Assembly: GCF_030867145.1 (NCBI RefSeq)
Contig: NC_134419.1
Coordinates: 72,349,403-72,413,402 of the forward strand
Direction: 5' to 3'
DNA: 64,000 nucleotides
Origin: Opisthocomus hoazin
Lineage: Eukaryota; Chordata; Aves; Opisthocomiformes; Opisthocomidae
This document shows positions 12,901 to 22,449 of the stretch, one piece after another (within the stretch, counting starts at the first letter, position 1; the number at the start of each line of letters is the position of its first letter). A program made the translations under genes and the position numbers. The notes under the pieces are model-generated. The model was given only the letters and a program-made list of their open reading frames with translations, did not search any database and had not been told where the DNA came from.

Positions 12901-14667
12901 CCTTTTGCTCCATTTTATCCAGTAATGGACCAAAAGCAATACATCTTTTTAATTCTTACATGCATGAAATACTCCTTCTTAATTCATATCTTCATTCTAC
13001 TGGCCATAAATATACATGTTGGCATTGCTGTTTTCCTTACGAAATCTGTGTGACTTCGAGCTCTTAATTCCCAGTTACCAATATTCCCCTTTTTGTCCTC
13101 TTGTATTCTTCCAGTTTGCCAAGTTGCCTGTATGTTTTTAATCTCTTTTCTTTTTTTTTTTCAGCATACAGCTATTCAATATTCATTACAGAAAACAGTG
13201 GCCATTGTGTATCCTGTTACTGCTCACTAGGGAAAGGGATAAGAAGGGTGATAAAAGAATGGTGAGTAAAATTCTTAGCAATTAGGTAAATATTATAACT
13301 TGTTTAAATTAAAAAAAAGAAATCTATTTTCTGCAGTGAGATTACTAGGTTAAAAAACGAGCTAATGAAAAAAATTCAGGCTTGCTTTTTCTGCATAGAC
13401 TGTGTATGCATGTTTGTGCACATTGTGTACATGTCATGAGGAAGGTGAATGAGACTTAAAAATACACTGTTGACAGTCGTTTAGCCAACTTTCCCACAGT
13501 TCACAAACCACCCACTAGTGGCCCATGAATCCCAGGCTGAGCAGCAGTGCCTGGAAGGTGACTTGATGGTCTATTGTGAAGGACAACCCCTGCCCCGTGT
13601 AGGTTTTACACAGCAGAATGTCAGTCTATGAATATTTGCAGGTTTTTTTTCCTGAGCTGAACATGAATTTGGAAATATTTATTACTGGTTTCGCTTCAGA
13701 AGTGCGTATCCTCTGTCCACTGAGTATAACGATTGAGCTCAGCATCCAGCAGCCTTCTCGACAGCAACACTGATCACATTCACAAACAAGTCATTCCAGT
13801 TCCTCTTGTTCACCACTAAGTCTCTTAAACGGCCAGTGAAAGAATTTTCCCCCATCAAGTTGTATGCTGCCTCAACTCTTTCTACAAAGACATAATTTTT
13901 AACCTCTTTACAATCTTTTTGTCATTACCACAGACCAGTATAGAAAACCTACCCACCAAAAAATTGTCTCCTACCCAAACTACATCTCTCTTAATAACAG
14001 AACAAATCAACACCCCACAAAAAATAAAAAATAAATAAAATTTTAAAAATTAAATTTCTGCATCTTCCATGACTTACCAAGTTGCATGTTCATTTCTATT
14101 TTCTACCTTCATACGAAGAATCTCTGAAAGGAAGCTACTGATCACTTTTATTTGGCAATAACCTCCCACATTTTCTAAAATCATTACTCATTAGTTCCCT
14201 TTCAGATTTTGTATCTGAAAAGAAATTATACTATCCTTCCTGCTGTAGTGTTCCCAACATGGACTACACATCTCCCGAGTATGAGATCTCTCCATTAAAT
14301 AGAAACAAATCCCACTGAGCAGTCCAGTTTATTTGACATGCTACATCTGTGATTTCCTGCACCGTCATCAGGTTCTCCTCATGATGATGGGTACTCCTTG
14401 ACAGATACTCCAGCTGATAGGAGGTGCTCCTTTTGGCTAGCAGTTAGGACCTCTCCGATCCTGTCTGTCACCAGCTGCTTAGAATAATTCCTGATCCTTT
14501 TCCTTCCTAGTCTTACTTACTGCTAGACTTCCTCTCTTCTCTCCACTTTCCTTGAGCAGCTAGTTTTCTTCTCTGTTAACTGCATCAATGGTTAGATTAG
14601 ACTTGGGAACAGAATTGTACTTCCAAGGAAATTTCACAATTCCTCTCAGCTGTGCACTTTGCTACTC
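971..14667. other. 13.7-kb intergenic stretch, no gene recognised
   Basis: I found no exon series, no lipase-family motif (GHSLG, GLDPA, CNH, terminal FCG...C) and no recognisable RNA gene here. The open frames are short (at most about 100 codons) with no family resemblance. The base composition is AT-rich with short T and A runs (for example 12587-12601) and an ATATAT-rich patch near 11690-11750. Isolated donor-like sites (AAG|GTAAGC near 3176, CAG|GTACGT near 8336, ATG|GTGAGT near 13262) might belong to an untranslated first exon of the next lipase gene. None has other support. Confidence 0.5.
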
Positions 14668-14747
14668 CACAGAATCACAGAATGGTAGGGGTTGGAAGGG
14701 ACCTCTGTGGGTCATCTAGTCCAACTCTCCTGCCGAAGCAGGGTCAC

Positions 14748-17624
14748 CTACAGCAAGCTGCACAGGACCTTGTCCAGGCGGGTCTTGAATATCTCCAGAG
14801 AAGGAGACTCCACAACCTCCCTGGGCAGCCTGTTCCAGTGCTCCGTCACCCTCAGAGGGAAGAAGTTCTTCCTCATGTTCAGACGGAACTTCCTGTGCCT
14901 CAGTTTGTGCCCATTGCCCCTTGTCCTGTCACTGGGCACCACTGAAAAGAGCTTGGCCCCATCCTCCTGACACCCACCCTTCAGATATTTGTAAGCATTT
15001 ATTAGGTCCCCTCGCAGCCTTCTCTTCTTCAGGCTGAACAAGCCCAGTTCCCTCAACATCTCCTCGTAGGGGAGATGTTCCAGTCCCCTCATCATCCTCG
15101 TAGCCCTCCACTGGACTCTCTCCAGTAGCTCTTCATCTTTCTTGAACTGGGGAGCCCAGAACTGGACACAGTACTCTAGATGAGGCCTCACTAGGGCAGT
15201 GTAGAGGGGAAGGAGAACCTCCCTTGTCCTGCTGGCCACAATCTTCCTGATGCACCCCAGGATCCCATTGGCTTTCTTGGCAGCCAGGGCACACTGCTGG
15301 CTCATGGTTAACCTGTCGTCCACCAGGACGCCCAGGTCCCTCTCCGCAGAGCTGCTCTCCAGCAGGTCCACCCCAAGCCTGTACTGGTGCATGAGGTTGT
15401 TCCTCCCCAGGTGCAGGACCCTGCATTTGCCTTTGTTGAACCTCATCAGGTTCCTCTCTGCCCAGTTTTCCAGCCTATCCAGGTCACGCTGAATGGCAGC
15501 ACAGCCTTCTGGTGTATCTACCACACCTCCCAGTTTGGTGTCATCAGCAAACTTGCTGAGGGTACATTCTAACTCTTCTTCCAGCTCGTTGATGAAGAAG
15601 TTAAACAAGACTGGGCCCAGTACTGACCCCTGGGGGACACCACTTGTTACCAGCCTCCAACTAGACTCAGCGCCGCTGATGGCAACTCTCTGAGTTCTGC
15701 CATTCAGCCAGTTCTCTATCCACTTCACCGACCACTCATCCAGCCCACACTTCCTCAGCTTCCCTAGGAGGATGTTATGGGAGACCGTGTCGAAAGCCTT
15801 GCTGAAGTCGAGGTAGACAACATCCACGGCTCTCCCCTCGTCTACCCAGCCAGTCATGTCATTGTAGAAAGCTATCAGATTGGTCAGGCATGATTTCTCC
15901 TTGGTGAATCCATGCTGACTACTCCTGATAACCTTCTTTTCTTCCACTTGCTTCATGATGACCTCCAGGATAAGCTGCTCCATCACCTTTCCCGGGATGC
16001 AGGTGAGGCTGACCGGCCTGTAGTTCCCTGGGTCCTCCTTCTTGTCCTTTTTGAAGATTGGAGTGACATTGGCCTTTCTCCAGTCCTCGGGCACCTCTCC
16101 TGTCCTCCAGGACCTCTCAAAGATGATGGAGAGTGGCTCAGCAATGACATCCGCCAGCTCCCTCAGCACTCGTGGGTGCATTCCATCGGGGCCCATGGAT
16201 TTGTGGACATCCAGATCACTTAAGCGATCCCTCACACAGTCCTCCTCGACCAAGGGAAAGACGTCCTCTTTGTAGGCTTCTTCTCTTACCTCCGGGGCCT
16301 GGGATTCCTGAGGGCCAGTCTTAGCACTGAAGGCTGAAGCAAAGAAGGCATTCAGTAGCTCTGCCTTCTCCGCATCCTCCGTCACCAGGACACCCGCCTC
16401 ATTCAGCAGCGGCCCCACGTTGTCCCTAGCCTTCCTTTTGCTGCTGATGTAGTTGAAGAAGCCTTTCTTGTTGTTTTTGACATCCCTTGCCAGCTTCAAT
16501 TCCACGTGGGCCTTGGCCTTCCTCGTCGACTCCCTGCATGCTCTCACCACGTTTCTGTACTCTTCCCAAGTGGCCTGCCCCTCTTTCCACATTCCATGGA
16601 CCTTTCTCTTCTGCCTGATCTCCGCTAGAAGCTCCTTGTTTAACCATGCAGGTCTCCTGCCTCCTTTGCTAGATTTCTTTCTCAGGGGGATGCATTGCTC
16701 CTGTGCATGGAAGAAGTGTTGTTTAAAGAGCGACCAGCACTCATAGATCCCCCTGCCTTCGAGAGCCCTGGCCCACGGGATTCCTCCCAGTAGCTCCTTG
16801 AAGAGGGCAAAGTCAGCCCTCCTGAGGTCCAGGGTTTTGATCCTGCTTATCGCCCTGCGTCCTCCACGCAGGATCCTGAACTCAAGCATTTCATGGTCAC
16901 TGCAGCCAAGTCTACCTCCAACCTTCACATCCTCCACCAGTCCCTCCTTGTTTGTTAACACAAGGTCCAGCAGCGCGCCTTTCCTTGTTGGTTCCTCCAC
17001 CACTTGCATCAGAAAGTTATCATCGATGCTCTGTAGGAACCTCCTAGATTGCGCCTGCCTAGCTGTGTGGTCTTCCCAGCTGATGTCAGGGTGGTTGAAG
17101 TCCCCCATGAGAACCAGGGCCTGTGACTGTGAGGCTGCTTGCAGCTGCCTGTAGAAGGCCTCATCAACCTCCTCCTCCTGGTCAGGTGGTCTGTAGTACA
17201 CACCCACCGTAATGTCACCCTTATGAGCCTGTCCCTGAATTCTAACCCACAAGCTCTCAACTCGTTCCTCATTTGCCCCCAGGCCAAGCTCAATGCATTC
17301 CAGTTGCTCCCTCACATATAGAGCAACTCCCCCACCTCTCCTTGTTGGTCTGTCTTTCCTAAAGAGTCTGTAGCCATCCATGACAGCATGCCAGTCATGC
17401 GAGTTGTCCCACCACGTTTCTGTGATGGCGACCAAGTCGTAGCCATCCTGCTGTATAATGGCTTCCAGCTCCTCCTGTTTATTGCCCATGCTACGTGCAT
17501 TGGTGTAAACACACTTGAGCTGGGCTGTCAATCTCACCCTTGGCCTTGGCACGCCAAGTCTAGGCTCATCCCAAGTGAGCTGGGCAATATCCCCTTCCCC
17601 CTTCGAACCTAGTTTAAAGCCCTC
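14748..17624 (-). CDS. CR1 ORF2: AP-type endonuclease and reverse transcriptase
   Basis: ORF2 of CR1 nicks the target DNA and reverse-transcribes the element RNA from the nick. The frame is open from 17624 to the stop at 14748 without interruption. The N-terminal exonuclease-endonuclease-phosphatase domain shows [22 protein letters not shown] and SDHEML, giving the Asn, Glu, Asp/Asn and His residues of the family. The reverse transcriptase follows with [31 protein letters not shown] and FADDT (15537-15551), including both catalytic Asp motifs. It ends [13 protein letters not shown]. The frame has no ATG before codon 17489-17487, which already lies inside the endonuclease. A GTG at 17552 gives 934 residues. 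The open frame overlaps the end of ORF1 by 11 nt in another frame. Activity is not shown by sequence, but no key motif is visibly lost. Confidence 0.93.
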   Translation of the reverse strand, partial: EGFKLGSKGEGDIAQLTWDEPRLGVPRPRVRLTAQLKCVYTNARSMGNKQEELEAIIQQDGYDLVAITETWWDNSHDWHAVMDGYRLFRKDRPTRRGGGVALYVREQLECIELGLGANEERVESLWVRIQGQAHKGDITVGVYYRPPDQEEEVDEAFYRQLQAASQSQALVLMGDFNHPDISWEDHTARQAQSRRFLQSIDDNFLMQVVEEPTRKGALLDLVLTNKEGLVEDVKVGGRLGCSDHEMLEFRILRGGRRAISRIKTLDLRRADFALFKELLGGIPWARALEGRGIYECWSLFKQHFFHAQEQCIPLRKKSSKGGRRPAWLNKELLAEIRQKRKVHGMWKEGQATWEEYRNVVRACRESTRKAKAHVELKLARDVKNNKKGFFNYISSKRKARDNVGPLLNEAGVLVTEDAEKAELLNAFFASAFSAKTGPQESQAPEVREEAYKEDVFPLVEEDCVRDRLSDLDVHKSMGPDGMHPRVLRELADVIAEPLSIIFERSWRTGEVPEDWRKANVTPIFKKDKKEDPGNYRPVSLTCIPGKVMEQLILEVIMKQVEEKKVIRSSQHGFTKEKSCLTNLIAFYNDMTGWVDEGRAVDVVYLDFSKAFDTVSHNILLGKLRKCGLDEWSVKWIENWLNGRTQRVAISGAESSWRLVTSGVPQGSVLGPVLFNFFINELEEELECTLSKFADDTKLGGVVDTPEGCAAIQRDLDRLENWAERNLMRFNKGKCRVLHLGRNNLMHQYRLGVDLLESSSAERDLGVLVDDRLTMSQQCALAAKKANGILGCIRKIVASRTREVLLPLYTALVRPHLEYCVQFWAPQFKKDEELLERVQWRATRMMRGLEHLPYEEMLRELGLFSLKKRRLRGDLINAYKYLKGGCQEDGAKLFSVVPSDRTRGNGHKLRHRKFRLNMRKNFFPLRVTEHWNRLPREVVESPSLEIFKTRLDKVLCSLL

Positions 17625-18689
17625 TCAATGAGCCCCGCCAGCTCGTGGCCAAGAATTCTTTTCCCCCTTTGAGACAGCTGAGTTCCACCTGTCGCCAGCA
17701 GGCCCGGTGCTGTGTACACCTCCCCATATCAAAGAAGCCAAAATTTGACCAATGGCACCAGTCCCTGAGCCACCTGTTAACCAGGTGAGTTTTCCTGCCC
17801 CTTTCAGTGCTGTTCCCTGCCACTGATGGGATGGAGGAAAACACCACCTGCGCCCCTGATCCCTCAACCAGTCGCCCCAGTGCCCTGAAGTCCCTTTTGA
17901 TGGCCTTGGGACTTCTCTCTGCGATCTCGTCCCCGCCAACCTGCATTACCAAGAGGGGGTAGTAATCAGAAGGCCGCACCAGACCAGGGAGTTTCTTCGC
18001 AACATCCCTAACCCGGACCCCAGGGAGGCAGCAGACTTCCCTGTGGGATGGGTCCGGTCGGCAGATCGGGACCTCTGTTCCCCTCAGAAGGGAATCACCT
18101 ATGACAATGACCCTCCTTTTTTTCTTAGTTGAGGCAGTCGTAATACGTGGGGCTGTCTGACTTGTCCTGGGCAACCCCCTGGATGGAGCCTCACCTTCAC
18201 CCACATCCTCTGTGGCCGGTCCCTCACATTCCAGAGCCCCATTAAGGGCAACTGGGCCGGTGAGGGAGGTCGGGGGGAGATTCGCTTGCCCCCCCGAGCA
18301 GGGACCCGTTTCCATTCCCCCCCATCTCTTAGGCCCCCTCTTTCTGCTCGGTGGCAAGAGGGTAGGGGGTTCTCTGCTTTCTGTGGAGCCGCCTCCTGCT
18401 GCCTCGGCCTCAGGGAGGGCAGGGTGCGGCTCCACCAGTCGATCTCCCTCTCACACTCCCGGATGCTCCTCAGCCTCTCCACTTCCTCCTTCAGCTCTGC
18501 CACCAGGCTGAGCAGGTCATTCACCTGCTCGCACCGAACACAGCCGTTGTCTCTGCTGTCCTCCGGTACGAGCGCCAGGCTCAGGCACTCCCTGCAGCCA
18601 GAGACCTGGACACCCGCGTTCTTGCGTGGGGCCTCCGTCTGGGTCCCCACACTCCTTCGAGCAACAGCTTTACTACGGGTGGTAACCAT
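17614..18689 (-). pseudogene. CR1 ORF1 (RNA-binding/coiled coil plus SGNH esterase), one frameshift
   Basis: ORF1 of CR1 encodes the RNA-binding partner of ORF2. The start is the ATG at 18689 (MVTTRSKAVARRSVGTQTE), which begins as CR1 ORF1 proteins usually do. Next comes a Cys-rich segment (CRECL...CVRCEQV) and a heptad-like LLSLVAELKEEVERL coiled coil. The frame then runs out of register near 18237-18250, around a CCCC run on the + strand. The continuation in the next frame gives ALECEG, then VIVIGDSLLRG (GDSL at 18088-18099), the nucleophile block of an SGNH/GDSL-type esterase domain. It ends at the TAA at 17616-17614. A one-base indel therefore separates the two halves. A sequencing or assembly error in the homopolymer is the main alternative. 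Confidence 0.8.
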
Positions 18690-18804
18690 GGCTAGAATAT
18701 CTCCTGGAAGAGCGATGCCCACTACTTGAGTTGCCAGAAGGGGCGGCTGTGCCCTGCCAGTCGCCTTCCCCGCTCGCCCTGCCTGCGCGAACCGCCGCGC
18801 AAAC

Positions 18805-18854
18805 TGCTGCGCCGCTCCCGGGCTGCTGCGCCGCTCCCGGGCTGCTGCGCCGCC
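18805..18854. repeat. 19-bp GC-rich tandem repeat, about 2.6 copies
   Basis: The unit CTGCTGCGCCGCTCCCGGG occurs at 18805-18823 and 18824-18842, with a partial third copy to 18854. It lies within the CR1 5' region. Confidence 0.9.
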
Positions 18855-18869
18855 TCTGTTTGCCGGCTC

Positions 18870-18901
18870 TGGTCGCCCGCGCTCCTGGTCGCCCGCGCTC
18901 C
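18870..18901. repeat. 16-bp tandem repeat, 2 exact copies
   Basis: CTGGTCGCCCGCGCTC occurs at 18870-18885 and again at 18886-18901. It is a second small tandem block in the CR1 5' region. Confidence 0.9.
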
Positions 18902-19197
18902 CTGGGGGCTGCTCCTATCCGTGAGGGGGTTTGGCCGCTGTCACACTCGACTCCGCCCCCGCTGAGTCAGAGCTGCCGCTCGTTGGCACCTCCCGCTTTC
19001 CCGCTCGGGGAGGGGGCTGGGGTCTCGTCTCTCTCTCGGCGCTTTTTGCCGCCTCGCCGCTGCGGTTTTGCCACCGGAGAAAGGGTCCCTCGGCGCGAGC
19101 CTCTGCTCCAGAACCTTTCACCTTCAGTAGCTTCGCCGAAATGGCGAATCTAAGCTCGCTGCTTAGATATTCAGCCTTGCTCCTCTGCCCTACCACA

Positions 19198-19783
19198 TAA
19201 ACAATGAGCTATTACCACACAGGGACTTCAGAGCCGATCAGAGAGTGCTCACAGACATACGGTCTGTACCTTGACCTTTCCCATTTGGCTTCGTTAGGAA
19301 ACCACGTCATTATGGCCAAATAATCCAACTTCCACCAAAAAAGCACATAGGCGGATCACATATGCCTCCTGTCTGACATTTGACACACAAGATTCAACGA
19401 CAAATTCTGTGAAATTCCTGATTCTTTCTTGCTTGTTTCTGAGAGCATTTGGTAGCATCAAAGATCTTTGGAGCTTTGGTTTTCTAGCTTTCTCACATTG
19501 CCAAATCTTTAAAAATATCCCTTGGAAACAGTTTCCCACATAGCAAGATCATAACTACTAAATTTACCATTTTTTCTTAATTACTTCTAATGAGTTATCT
19601 CAGTGGCCAGGAGTGACAGCTCAAAATTTTTGCTTTACAAGAAAAACAGTATGCTGAAAATGGGAGGCGAGTACCGTATGAAACACCTAGAAGAGGAGGA
19701 AATTGAGAACAGTGATTAAGGTAAACGGGAGGGGAGGAGAACGGTGAAATATGTGGAAACCCCGCCATGGGAAAGCCAAGTAA
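19198..19783. other. Spacer between two CR1 elements, nothing recognised
   Basis: This is single-copy looking AT-rich sequence with short open frames on the minus strand and no family resemblance. It separates the full-length CR1 from the next CR1 fragment. Confidence 0.5.
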
Positions 19784-21380
19784 GAATCATAGAATCATAG
19801 ATTGGAAAAGACCTCTAAGATCATCAAGTCCAGCCATCCACCCAACACCACCATGCCTGCTAAACTATATCCCAAAGTGCCACATCTACACGTTTTTTGA
19901 ACACCTCCAGAGATGGTGACTCAACCACCTCCCTGGGAAGCCTATTCCAATGTCTGTCCACTCTTTCTGTAAAGAAATTTTTCCTAATATCCATTCTAAA
20001 TCTCCCCTGACACACTTGAGGCTGTTTCCTCTTGTCCTATTGCCTGTTAGTTGGGAGAAGAGACCAACACCTGCCTCACTACAACCTCCTTTCAGGTAGT
20101 TGTACAGAGTGATAAGGTCCCCCCTCAGCCTCCTCTTCTGCAGACTAAACAACCCCAGTTCCCTCAACCGCTCTTCATAAGACTTGCTTTCTAGACCCTT
20201 CACCAGCCTTGTTGCCCTTCTCTGGACATGCTCCAGCACCTCAATGTCTTTCTTGTAGTGAGGGGCCCAAAACTGAACACAGTACTCCAGGTGTGGCCTC
20301 ACTAGTGCCGAGTACAGGGGCATTATCACCTGCCTACTGCTGCTGGCCACACTGTACCTGATACAAGCCAGGATACCATTGGCCTTCTTGGCCACCTGGG
20401 CACACTGCTGGCTCATGTTCAGCCGGCTGTCAACCAGCACCCCAAGATCCTTTTCTGCCGGGCAGCTTTCCAGCCACTCCTCCCCAAGCCTGTAGCGTTG
20501 CATGGGGTTGTTCTGACCAAAGTACAGGACCCAGCACTTGGCCATGTTGAAACTCATACAGTTGGCTTCAGCCATTGATCCAGTCTGTCCAGATCCCTCT
20601 GCAGAGCCTTCCTACCTTGAGCAGATAGGCACTCCCACCCAACTTGGTGTCATCTGCAGACTTACTGAGGGAGCACTCAATCCCCTCATCCAGATCATTG
20701 ATAAAGATGTTAAACAAGACTGGACCCAAAACTGAGCCCTGGGGAACACCACTCCTGACTGGCTGCCAGCCAGATTTAACTCCATTCACCACCACTCTCT
20801 GCACTCGGCCATCCAGCCAGTTCTTTATCCATTGAAGAGTATACCCATCCAGACAGTTAGGGCAGCTAGTTTCTCCAGGAGGATGCTGTGGGGAACAGTG
20901 TCAAAGGCATCACTGAAGTCCAGGTAGATGACATCCACAGCCTTTCCCTCATCCATTAAGCAGGTCACCATGTTTTAGAAGGAGATCAGGTTGGTCAAGC
21001 AGGGCCTGCCTCTCATGAACCCATGCTGGCTGGGCCTGATCCCCTTGTTGTCCTTCACATGCCCAGTGAGCTCAACCAGGGACCTCCCCTGTTAGCCAGG
21101 ACAGCTGATAGATGAGGGAGAGGGGCTTGGCCAGCTCCTCTGCCAGTTCCCTCAGCACTCTTGGGTGGATCCCATCTGGCCCCATAGACTGGTAAGTGTC
21201 CAGGTGGTATAGGAGGTCATAATCCTCCTGGATTATGGGAGGTTTATTCTGCTCTTCTTCCCCATCTTCCAGCACTGGGGGCTAACTACCCTGGGAACAG
21301 CCAGTCTGACTATTAAAGACTGAGGCAAAGCAGGCACTAAGTACCTCTGCCTTTTCCTTAGCCTTGTTGGCAATATTCCC
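19784..21380 (-). mobile_element. 5'-truncated, degraded CR1 (ORF2 C-terminal half)
   Basis: The minus-strand element begins at its 3' end with two CATAGAAT-like octamers at about 19784. Minus-strand reading gives [56 protein letters not shown] (FADDT degraded to SADDT) and [17 protein letters not shown]. It spans the reverse transcriptase and the linker before it, with several frame breaks. It is a different and older subfamily than the full-length neighbour. The high-coordinate end is approximate. Confidence 0.88.
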
Positions 21381-21479
21381 CCCAAAAGTGTAGAGGAAAG
21401 GAATCTGAATAAAGTGAGGGATACAAAGATGCATAAATGCAAAGAGTCTTGGGTAAAAACAGCACAAACAGCCTGAAGA

Positions 21480-21975
21480 TAGAATCATAGAATCGTTAAG
21501 GTTGAAAAAGACCTGCAAGATCATCAAGTACAACCGTAAACTTAACACTGCCAAGTCCACCACTAAACCATGTCCTTAAGTGCCATGTCTACATGCCTTT
21601 TAAATACCTCCAGGGATGGCGACTTATCCATGTCTCTGGGCAGCCTGTTCCAATGCTTGATGATCATTTCAGTGAAGAAATTTTTCCTAATATCCAGTCT
21701 GAACCTCCCCTGGGGCAGCTTGAGGTCATTTCCTCTTGTCCTATTGCTTGCTCAGAAGAAGAGACCAATCCCCACCTCACTACAGCCCCCTTTCAGGTAG
21801 TCGTAGAGAGCAATAAGGTCTCCCCTGAGCCTCTTTTTCTCCAAGCTAACCAATCCCAGATCCCTCAGCCGCTCCTCGTAAGACTTGTTCTCTAGAACCT
21901 TCACCAGCTTCGTTGCCCTTCTTTGGACACGCTCCAGCACTTCAATGTCTTTCTGGTAGTGTGGGCCCCAAGCTT
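21480..21975 (-). mobile_element. CR1 3' fragment
   Basis: It starts with ATAGAATCATAGAATCG-type octamers at the 3' end. The minus strand then reads [22 protein letters not shown] and [12 protein letters not shown], the extreme C-terminal part of CR1 ORF2. It ends abruptly near 21975 (after [11 protein letters not shown]). A 110-bp unassigned spacer follows. Confidence 0.85.
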
Positions 21976-22084
21976 TCAAGCACGCAGTCTTTACCAAGTT
22001 ACAGGTATCACTGTCTTTGTTCTACCAGATCTCCCACCTATCTCCTCACAGCCAGCAAAAATCAAGACCTAATGACCTGATTCA

Positions 22085-22396
22085 CTCTGTCAGCAACCTG
22101 CATGCAGTATTGGCTGTGAAGAAATGCAGTGAAGAGCAAAACTGAGTGGAGGGGAAGGATCACCTCCATCATTCTGCTGGGAACACTCCTCCTGACGCAG
22201 CCCAGGGTGCTACTGGCTGCCTTTGCTGCAAGGGCGTGTTGCTGGCTTGTGGTCAGTTGGTGTCCACCAGGACCCTCAGGTCGCTTTCTCCAAAGCTTCT
22301 TTCCAGCTGATGGGTCCCCAGCATGTACCAACCAATGTATGAGGTTATTCCTCTTCAGGTGCAGGTCTTTGCATTTCTCTTTTAAAAATGACAAAT
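22085..22396 (-). mobile_element. CR1 internal fragment abutting the lipase gene
   Basis: The minus-strand reading resembles the ORF2 segment around LTTSQQHALAAKAASSTLGCVR (compare [22 protein letters not shown] in the full-length copy) and a degraded RxNLIHW motif. It is frameshifted and lacks a CR1 3' end, so it is an internal piece, perhaps once continuous with the fragment at 21480-21975. It ends about 45 nt before the acceptor of the first coding exon of the PNLIPRP3-like gene. Confidence 0.75.
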
Positions 22397-22449
22397 CTCT
22401 CTAAATAAAATGCTTAACCTGTATATTCAATTTGCTTTAGGTGGTTGGA

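Larger units (their letters stand above)
18740..19150 (-). promoter_or_regulatory. GC-rich, CpG-dense CR1 5' region (putative LINE promoter)
   Basis: About 400 bp upstream of CR1 ORF1 is strikingly GC- and CpG-rich against the AT-rich surroundings. LINE 5' UTRs usually carry an internal promoter, so this is the expected promoter location; transcription would run leftwards, away from the lipase gene at 22450. It contains the two short tandem repeat blocks listed separately. No TATA box is evident. Confidence 0.55.
14668..19197 (-). mobile_element. Near full-length CR1 LINE retrotransposon
   Basis: This is a non-LTR retrotransposon in minus orientation. The 3' end lies at 14668, marked by two tandem CACAGAAT octamers (ATTCTGTG on the element strand), the usual CR1 terminus. 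Then follow a short 3' UTR, an uninterrupted ORF2 (17624-14748), a frameshifted ORF1 (about 18689-17614) and a GC-rich 5' region to about 19.15-19.2 kb. The 5' boundary is approximate. I see no clear target-site duplication, which is normal for CR1. Its 3' third is about 96% identical at protein level (14 differences in 326 residues) to the copy at 28331-29612, so both belong to one fairly young subfamily. Confidence 0.93.

Noticed and set aside
14748-17552. Reverse transcriptase as a sign of an endogenous retrovirus
   Set aside because: AP-type endonuclease, no LTR, gag, protease or integrase, and octamer 3' ends identify a CR1 non-LTR element.
15133-18729. Many 60-147-codon frames on both strands in the CR1 region (and 28585-29586)
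   Set aside because: Shadows of CR1 ORF1 and ORF2 in other frames; GC-rich coding sequence leaves antisense frames open.
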